The notes under the pieces are model-generated. The model was not told the origin of the DNA. It was given only the letters and a program-made list of their open reading frames with translations, and searched no databases. 64,000 nt of DNA, from positions 7,521-71,520 of the forward strand of contig JAEZVF010000118.1 of NCBI GenBank assembly GCA_023443225.1. The letters run 5' to 3'. Source of the DNA: Bacillota bacterium (GTDB taxonomy: Bacteria > Bacillota > Clostridia > Lachnospirales > Lachnospiraceae). Position numbers and translations under genes: made by a program. This document shows, piece by piece, positions 59,271-64,000 of the stretch (positions are counted from its first letter, which is position 1; each line of letters starts with the position of its first letter).

Positions 59271-60407
59271 TTACATTAAGGCACTCACTAGGCCGATAAT
59301 AATACCACCTGCTACAACAGAAGCTATCTGCCCTGAAACATTAGCACCTATAGCATGCATTAATAAGTGGTTTGTAGGATCTTCTTGGATAGCTAACTTT
59401 TGTACAACTCTAGCAGACATAGGAAAAGCAGATATTCCAGCAGCTCCAATCATCGGATTGATTTTTTCCTTCTTGAACAAATTTATAAATTTTGCAAACA
59501 GAACACCACCAATGGTATCAAAGACAAATGCAACTAACCCAAGACCCATGATTAAGAGTGTTTGCCATGTAACAAAAGCGTCTGCCTTCATACTAAAGGA
59601 TATAGTAATACCTAATAATAAAGTAACTAAATTAACAAGAACATTTTGTGCTGTATCAGACAGGCTGTTTAATACTCCACATTCACGAAGTAGATTACCA
59701 AACATTAAGAAGCCAACTAAAGCAACGGACATTGGAGCAACCAAACCAGCAATAACAGTTACTGCAATAGGAAAAATAATCTTAACTCTTTTTGAAACAG
59801 CTACAGGATTATATGGCATACGAATCAGTCGTTCCTTTTTCGTAGTTACCAATTTTATTGCAAGAGGTTGAACCAGTGGTACCAATGCCATATAAGAATA
59901 AGCGGCAACAGCGATAGCACCAACGTATTGAGATTTTAATATTTGCGATACAAGGATTGAAGTAGGACCGTCAGCAGCTCCAATAATACCAATGGAGGCA
60001 GCATCTGTAATGCTAAAGCCCAAGAGGGTTGCTACAGCTATTGTAAAGAAAATACCAAACTGTGCGGCAGCTCCAAATAAGAACATAATAGGGTTGGAAA
60101 GTAGTGGACCAAAGTCAATCATAGCACCAATACCAATAAACAATAAGAGTGGTAGGGCTTCGGAAGCTTCAATTCCGATATCAAAAAGCCATTCAATAAT
60201 ACCTTGCGTTTCCCCAATTCCGGGAAGTGTTTGATTTAACACACCGGAAAGTGGTAAATTAACCAAAATTGCACCAAATCCCATTGGTAACAATAAGGAC
60301 GGTTCATATCCTTTAACAATTGCCAGATAAATTAATAGGATGCCAACGGCATACATAACTAATTGTGGAATAGTAATAGATGTTATTCCTGATAGTAAAA
60401 AATCCAT
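59271..60407 (-). CDS. Sodium-translocating decarboxylase beta subunit (OadB/MmdB/GcdB type)
   Basis: A 378-residue membrane protein with ten or eleven helices that couples carboxyl-group removal to Na+ export. Conserved ion-channel motifs: DAASIGIIGAADGPTSILVS in the middle and NPMIGAAGISAFPMSARVVQ near the C terminus, with the end HAIGANVSGQIASVVAGGI. ATG 60407 is used (GGGAG nine bases upstream); an open frame extends 19 codons further. The alpha (carboxyltransferase) and biotin subunits are not in this window, so the complex must be completed by genes elsewhere, as the terminator right after the small gene shows. Confidence 0.92.
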   Translation of the reverse strand: MDFLLSGITSITIPQLVMYAVGILLIYLAIVKGYEPSLLLPMGFGAILVNLPLSGVLNQTLPGIGETQGIIEWLFDIGIEASEALPLLLFIGIGAMIDFGPLLSNPIMFLFGAAAQFGIFFTIAVATLLGFSITDAASIGIIGAADGPTSILVSQILKSQYVGAIAVAAYSYMALVPLVQPLAIKLVTTKKERLIRMPYNPVAVSKRVKIIFPIAVTVIAGLVAPMSVALVGFLMFGNLLRECGVLNSLSDTAQNVLVNLVTLLLGITISFSMKADAFVTWQTLLIMGLGLVAFVFDTIGGVLFAKFINLFKKEKINPMIGAAGISAFPMSARVVQKLAIQEDPTNHLLMHAIGANVSGQIASVVAGGIIIGLVSALM

Positions 60408-60717
60408 AGCAAGTTTCTCCCTTCGCGCGAGTAAAAGTTTATGATAAGAAGGACCATTCTGCAAAAAAAATCCTATATCCTTCTACTAAAAGATACAGGT
60501 CCAGATAAATAATTAAAACCCATAGGTTAAAGTACAACGCTTTAATATTATCTGTAAAAATATGCATGAATCATTTGATAAATCCTTATATCAATCACCA
60601 TTTACAGTATCATAAATGGTGCTCAAAGTCAATAATAACGCATATAAAAGAGCAGACTATTCTAATATATTTTTAGTTATGCTATAATAAACTTTATAAA
60701 ATTATAAGGAGAAGGCA
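60408..60717. other. Divergent intergenic region upstream of oadB and the DUF1905 gene
   Basis: No gene seen. CACCATTTA at 60597-60605 pairs with TAAATGGTG at 60613-60621. TATAAT at 60683-60688 is a candidate -10 for the DUF1905 gene without a clear -35. Nothing else stands out. Confidence 0.5.
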
Positions 60718-60987
60718 ATGAGTAAACTATATGAGTTTGATGCCGTGATAAAGAAGGTACCTGATATAGACGGTGCCTATATTGACATACCATTTGATGT
60801 AAAAAAGGAGTTTGGTAAAGGACGTGTGCCTGTGATTGCTACTTTTGATGGTGTAGTATATGAAGGGAGTTTGGTTAGGATGAAGACTCCAAATCATATC
60901 ATTGGAATACGAAAGGATATCAGAGAAAAGATTGGGAAACAAGCCGGTGATTTAATCAAGGTTACTATTACGGAAAGAGAAAAATAA
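60718..60987 (+). CDS. DUF1905 domain protein
   Basis: An 89-residue protein made of a single DUF1905 domain (YEFDAVIKKVPDIDGAYIDI, then GKGRVPVIATFDG and HIIGIRKDIREKIGKQAGDL). The fold is a small beta barrel of unknown function that is often followed in other proteins by a YdeI-like helix, absent here. ATG behind AAGGAGAAGG. It precedes the methylase gene by 91 bases, so co-transcription is likely. Confidence 0.85.
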   Translation: MSKLYEFDAVIKKVPDIDGAYIDIPFDVKKEFGKGRVPVIATFDGVVYEGSLVRMKTPNHIIGIRKDIREKIGKQAGDLIKVTITEREK

Positions 60988-61078
60988 AAGATTGCAAAAT
61001 CAGCAAAATTACTTAATAATAAAGAATATATTCTATGAAATAATAAAAAAGGTTTGGGTTAAAAAAAGAGGAGAATGC

Positions 61079-62563
61079 ATGATAAGAGAACTATATGATA
61101 ATATATTACAACACAAGGACATACGACAGAATTTAATAAAATTAAAAGCTGAATTGAAAGAGCATAACAATAAGACAGCATTATTATATCTGATGGGAGC
61201 GGATTACAGTATTTTTGATCAGCTTTTAATGAATCAGGATGCTAAGATAAGAAAAAATGCTGCTTTAATAATGGGTGAATTGGCTGTTCCTTGTTTCTTG
61301 GATAAGTTGGTTGATGCATACAAAAAGGAAGAACAACTTTTTGTTAAAAGCTCTTATCTGATAGCCATCAAGAATTTAGAATACGGCATGCTTCTTCCTT
61401 ATTTAAAAGAACGGCTTTCTACTTTATCAAAAATTGAGCCAGGAGAAAGCAATAAAAAACACATTAATGAAGAAATTCGGGTATTGTCTGAATTGATTCT
61501 GGCTAAGGAGGGCATTGTACAACATACCTTTATCGGCTATCAGGTTCCTTCAGAACTTATTTTATTAACAAATCGTAATTTTGTGGACGTAACTATGGAA
61601 CAATTGTCAGATGTAAAATCAAAGAAATTTACTGCAGGCGTTATGTTACATTCTAATGATTTAAAAAAGGTATTACCGATACGAACCTATTCAGAAATTC
61701 TATTTATGCTGAATGATCTAAAGGTATGTAAAATGGATGAAGATGTTGCAGCAAAGGCAATAGCAGGTAGCGGCCTGTTGGAATTTATGAAGATGCGGCA
61801 TAAAGGGGAAGCTCCTTTTTTCTTTCGAATTGAGTTAAAGAGTAAACTAGAACTAGATAAAAAAAGTGCGTTTACAAAAAAACTAGGATATGAAATAGAG
61901 AGACTTTCAGATAGAAAATTAATCAATTCAACTTCTAATTATGAATTTGAAATTAGATTAATTGAAAATAAGGAAGGGAATCTAAATGTACTGATTAAAC
62001 TATATACGTTGAAAGATGAACGATTTACTTATCGAAGAAAATCCATAGCCACTAGTATACACCCAGTGAATGCTGCTCTTATGGCTAGACTTGCTAAAGA
62101 CTACCTGATAGAGGGGGCACAGGTTCTTGATCCCTTCTGCGGAGCAGGCACAATGTTAATAGAACGCAATCAGATCTTACGTGCAAATACCATGTACGGC
62201 TTAGATATCTATAATGAAGCTATTGAAAAGGCAAAAGAAAATACTGCAGCTGCAAACGCAATCGTACATTTTATTAATCGAGACTTTTTTGATTTTAAGC
62301 ATGACTACCTATTTGATGAAATAATTACGAACTTACCAAGAGCAATGGGACATAAGGAAGTAGATGAAATATATCAATTGTATCAAAAGTTTTTTGTGAA
62401 AGCACCGGAACATTTAAAAAATGGTGGTGTTATGATTTTATACTCTCACAATAAGGAATTTGTTAAAAAGCTATTAAACCGTCAGATATACCGCTTGGAA
62501 GAGGAATATGAAATATCAAAGAAAGAAGGAGCATACCTTTTTATAATTCGGTATATTCGATAA
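61079..62563 (+). CDS. HEAT-like repeat protein fused to a UPF0020/THUMP-type RNA methylase domain
   Basis: A 494-residue protein. Residues 1-150 are helical repeats of HEAT/armadillo type (DAKIRKNAALIMGELAVPCF, KSSYLIAIKNLEYGMLLPYL). Residues 300-494 form a Rossmann methylase: SIHPVNAALMARLAKDYL, motif I DPFCGAGTMLIERNQI, and the catalytic motif TNLPRAMGH. The usual NPPY/NPPF of UPF0020 methylases is NLP here, as in TRM14/RlmKL-like relatives with NLPYG. The likely target is rRNA or tRNA guanine N2. ATG 61079 follows GAGGAG with a five-base spacer; the frame opens earlier without a site. Confidence 0.85.
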   Translation: MIRELYDNILQHKDIRQNLIKLKAELKEHNNKTALLYLMGADYSIFDQLLMNQDAKIRKNAALIMGELAVPCFLDKLVDAYKKEEQLFVKSSYLIAIKNLEYGMLLPYLKERLSTLSKIEPGESNKKHINEEIRVLSELILAKEGIVQHTFIGYQVPSELILLTNRNFVDVTMEQLSDVKSKKFTAGVMLHSNDLKKVLPIRTYSEILFMLNDLKVCKMDEDVAAKAIAGSGLLEFMKMRHKGEAPFFFRIELKSKLELDKKSAFTKKLGYEIERLSDRKLINSTSNYEFEIRLIENKEGNLNVLIKLYTLKDERFTYRRKSIATSIHPVNAALMARLAKDYLIEGAQVLDPFCGAGTMLIERNQILRANTMYGLDIYNEAIEKAKENTAAANAIVHFINRDFFDFKHDYLFDEIITNLPRAMGHKEVDEIYQLYQKFFVKAPEHLKNGGVMILYSHNKEFVKKLLNRQIYRLEEEYEISKKEGAYLFIIRYIR

Positions 62564-62587
62564 TTGTAATATGTTTACCGTCAGTCT

Positions 62588-62625
62588 TAATTGGGCTTAT
62601 CAAATAGATAGAGCCCAATTTCTTC
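62588..62625 (+). terminator. Terminator after the methylase
   Basis: AATTGGGCT pairs with AGCCCAATT, followed by TCTTCG; the T-run is modest. Confidence 0.6.
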
Positions 62626-62632
62626 GAGTTTG

Positions 62633-62977
62633 TACAAAATATCATTGAAAACCACAGTACCGGTTGTAGTCTTATGCAATGAAAATATCTTTAGTAGTAC
62701 CAATAGCTTTGTGTTGGCATGCCTTGATAATAAGTTGGCAACAGTTGTCGGAAATATGGTACCACAATCCGGTTTTGGATTATCTACAGAGGTATTATTA
62801 CCTAGCGGCAACTATGTTATGAGCTATTGTTTTTTCGAAAGTCAGGCCCATGACGGTGAACCTTTGGAAAATGTCATAAAGGAGCCAGATATTATAGCTT
62901 CACAAACTTATGAAGATTTTAGGAAAGGGATTGATACTCAGTTAGAAGCTGCTTTTAATGTGATAAGAGATGAATAA
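62633..62977 (+). pseudogene. Remnant of an S41-family (C-terminal processing) peptidase
   Basis: About 114 codons that match the C-terminal half of the S41 tail-specific protease domain: VVVLCNENIFSSTNSFVLAC, then ATVVGNMVPQSGFGLSTEVLLPSG-like segments, and an ending typical of the family (EPLENVIKEPDIIASQTYE). The Ser of the catalytic motif is visible in FSSTNSF, but the catalytic Lys context, the PDZ domain and the signal region are missing. No ribosome binding site or start lies upstream; the terminator of the preceding gene is there instead. It is a 5'-truncated gene left after deletion. Confidence 0.7.
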
Positions 62978-63007
62978 CAAGATGGGTAAAAAGATAAAGT
63001 ATTTGTA

Positions 63008-63127
63008 TTGACAAAGGCTATGAAGTGTGATAAGTTTATAGTATATTTTAGATGTCTTTATTGATTTCGCATATTTTTGTAAGTCATTATGTCGTTTAAT
63101 GGTTTACAAAAATATGTGATTTTTTTA
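63008..63127 (+). promoter_or_regulatory. Structured leader of the cold-shock gene
   Basis: A TTGACA lies at about 63009. Downstream, CATATTTTTGTAA (63070-63082) pairs perfectly with TTACAAAAATATG (63104-63116), followed by TGATTTTTTTATTT. This is a terminator-shaped hairpin inside the long leader, about 50 bases before the start. Confidence 0.6.
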
Positions 63128-63168
63128 TTTACAAGCAAAATATAATATTAATTTAGGAGGTATCTTTC

Positions 63169-63372
63169 ATGAATAAAGGTACAGTAAAATGGTTTAACGA
63201 ACAAAAAGGTTTTGGATTTATTACAAACGATGATGGTGGAGATGATGTATTTGTTCATTTTTCTGGAATTGCATCTAACGGGTTTAAAACTTTAGCTGAA
63301 GGACAACGTGTAACTTTTGAAATTACACGTGGTAATCGTGGAATGCAAGCTACTGATGTAAATATAGCTTAA
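63169..63372 (+). CDS. Cold-shock protein (CspA family)
   Basis: A 67-residue OB-fold RNA chaperone with RNP1 (KGFGFITND) and RNP2 (DVFVHFSGI) aromatic motifs and the starting KGTVKWFNEQ. It binds single-stranded RNA and prevents secondary structure. ATG is preceded by TTAGGAGG with an eight-base spacer. A long leader with a terminator-like hairpin suggests temperature- or growth-controlled expression. A terminator follows. Confidence 0.96.
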   Translation: MNKGTVKWFNEQKGFGFITNDDGGDDVFVHFSGIASNGFKTLAEGQRVTFEITRGNRGMQATDVNIA

Positions 63373-63400
63373 TTAAAGAAACTAAAGATAGCTAAAAAGT

Positions 63401-63450
63401 AGCTGTAATAATGCTAATGATTCATTAGTAGTGTTACAGCTCCTTTCATT
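63401..63450 (+). terminator. Terminator after the cold-shock gene
   Basis: AGCTGTAATA-type arm at 63401 pairs with GTTACAGCT at 63433-63441, followed by CCTTTCATT. Confidence 0.65.
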
Positions 63451-63578
63451 ATATAGAAGAATTGTCTTTATGGTCGGATTGGATTTATATGTATAGATCA
63501 TAGAATAAAATAATAAGAGGCGGTTATACTATAGTCACAACTCCCATAATTTACTTTTCTCATAATGAAAATAAAGTG

Positions 63579-63607
63579 TTGACATAGGAGGAGGGGTGTG
63601 TTACTAT
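63579..63607 (+). promoter_or_regulatory. rRNA operon promoter P1 (farthest upstream)
   Basis: TTGACA and TACTAT separated by 17 bases, with a G-rich spacer. Confidence 0.65.
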
Positions 63608-63718
63608 GTAAAAGCTGTCGCTTGAAAGAACATGAACAGTATGTAGCAATACAGTTGTATGTGTTATAAGTTACAGTTTACTAGTATAAAATTTATCAAA
63701 AAAAGTCGAAAAAAGTTG

Positions 63719-63747
63719 TTGACAATTGAATGTACAAATGTTATACT
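63719..63747 (+). promoter_or_regulatory. rRNA operon promoter P2
   Basis: TTGACA and TATACT separated by 17 bases, behind an A/T-rich UP-like tract (AAAAAAAGTCGAAAAAAG). Confidence 0.82.
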
Positions 63748-63807
63748 AAGTGACGTTGCTGGTCAATCAGCATCAAATATTCAGAAAATAATATAAATAA
63801 ATTGTTG

Positions 63808-63836
63808 TTGACAAACAATTTAAAACGTGTTATAGT
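63808..63836 (+). promoter_or_regulatory. rRNA operon promoter P3
   Basis: TTGACA and TATAGT separated by 17 bases, 89 bases after P2. Confidence 0.88.
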
Positions 63837-63840
63837 ATAC

Positions 63841-64000
63841 AAGCGCTCGAAATTAGAGCGAAACAATCTGAAAAAGAACCTTGATAACTGAACAGTGAAA
63901 CAACCCTGAAAATTCTAATAAAATTTTCATGTATTGATACGTAGTATCAATTACGAACACGTATTTAATGGAGACATTAGATACAACCACAAAAACAGTA
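63841..64000 (+). other. 16S rRNA leader (16S gene lies beyond the window)
   Basis: The segment AACCTTGATAACTGAACAGT, typical of Clostridia rRNA leaders, occurs at about 63879 and is followed by A/T-rich leader sequence. GCGCTC at 63843 and GAGCG at 63858 form a small hairpin. No 16S sequence itself is visible before the window ends. Confidence 0.75.

Overview
The window reads as chromosomal DNA of an AT-rich anaerobic Firmicute of the family Lachnospiraceae. Grounds: low GC; Gram-positive housekeeping order (clpP-clpX-lon-ysxC; rho-rpmE-DUF1385-prmC-prfA); several protein families that I know mainly from Lachnospiraceae and other Clostridia (DUF4364, DUF4474, DUF6145-like); strong AGGAGG-type ribosome binding sites; and consensus sigma-A promoters. 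The gene set, including a GH94 cellobiose phosphorylase, fits Lachnoclostridium (Clostridium) phytofermentans or a near relative, but the species is an inference from memory and was not searched. No phage, insertion sequence, CRISPR array, integrase or tRNA was seen. The right edge runs into the promoter and leader of a ribosomal RNA operon whose 16S gene lies beyond the window.

Layout. 1-4.6 kb: proteolysis and ribosome assembly (end of clpP, clpX, lon, ysxC). 4.7-6.2 kb, minus: radical SAM protein plus DUF4364. 6.5-11.9 kb: rho, rpmE, DUF1385, prmC, prfA. 11.9-12.1 kb: a palindromic non-coding element. 12.1-15.8 kb: AbrB-like regulator with a GT1 glycosyltransferase, mini AraC regulator, SEC-C methionine aminopeptidase, SpoU methyltransferase. 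15.9-20.5 kb: NfeD/SPFH pair, then an LTA-synthase-like enzyme coupled to a patatin phospholipase. 20.6-26.2 kb: argF, a LiaF-like Asn-rich protein, DUF6145-like, dusB, a zinc-ribbon protein, asd. 26.3-29.2 kb, minus: two membrane-anchored unknown proteins. 29.6-35.1 kb: cellobiose phosphorylase, M20 amidohydrolase, adenine deaminase. 35.3-39.1 kb, minus: pantothenate/CoA cluster (panT, coaX, coaBC), YaiI family, YbaK-domain deacylase.

39.5-45 kb: a frameshifted secreted protein, then two transition-metal exporters (CDF and P-type ATPase), each behind its own copy of a riboswitch-like leader that I assign to the NiCo (czcD) class. 45.1-47.2 kb: uxaC behind two perfect or near-perfect TGTAAGCGCTTACA operators, with a HIT protein. 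47.4-54.4 kb: one carbohydrate operon with a GntR regulator, ABC binding protein and two permeases, split transketolase, cupin and small transaldolase; it has neither a kinase nor an ABC ATPase. 54.5-56 kb: divergent ferredoxin and Crp/Fnr regulator around palindromic sites. 56-60.4 kb: secreted peptidoglycan-binding protein, metallophosphoesterase/DUF4474 pair, Na+-pump decarboxylase beta subunit with a 45-residue membrane protein. 60.7-64 kb: DUF1905, a HEAT-repeat/UPF0020 methylase, an S41 protease remnant, cold-shock protein with a hairpin leader, and three tandem rRNA promoters.

Most of the window is ordinary core genome. The parts that deserve attention are the duplicated metal riboswitches, the related giant hairpins after prfA and after the P-type ATPase, the kinase-less transketolase/transaldolase operon, the AbrB promoter-operator, and several small or low-complexity proteins.
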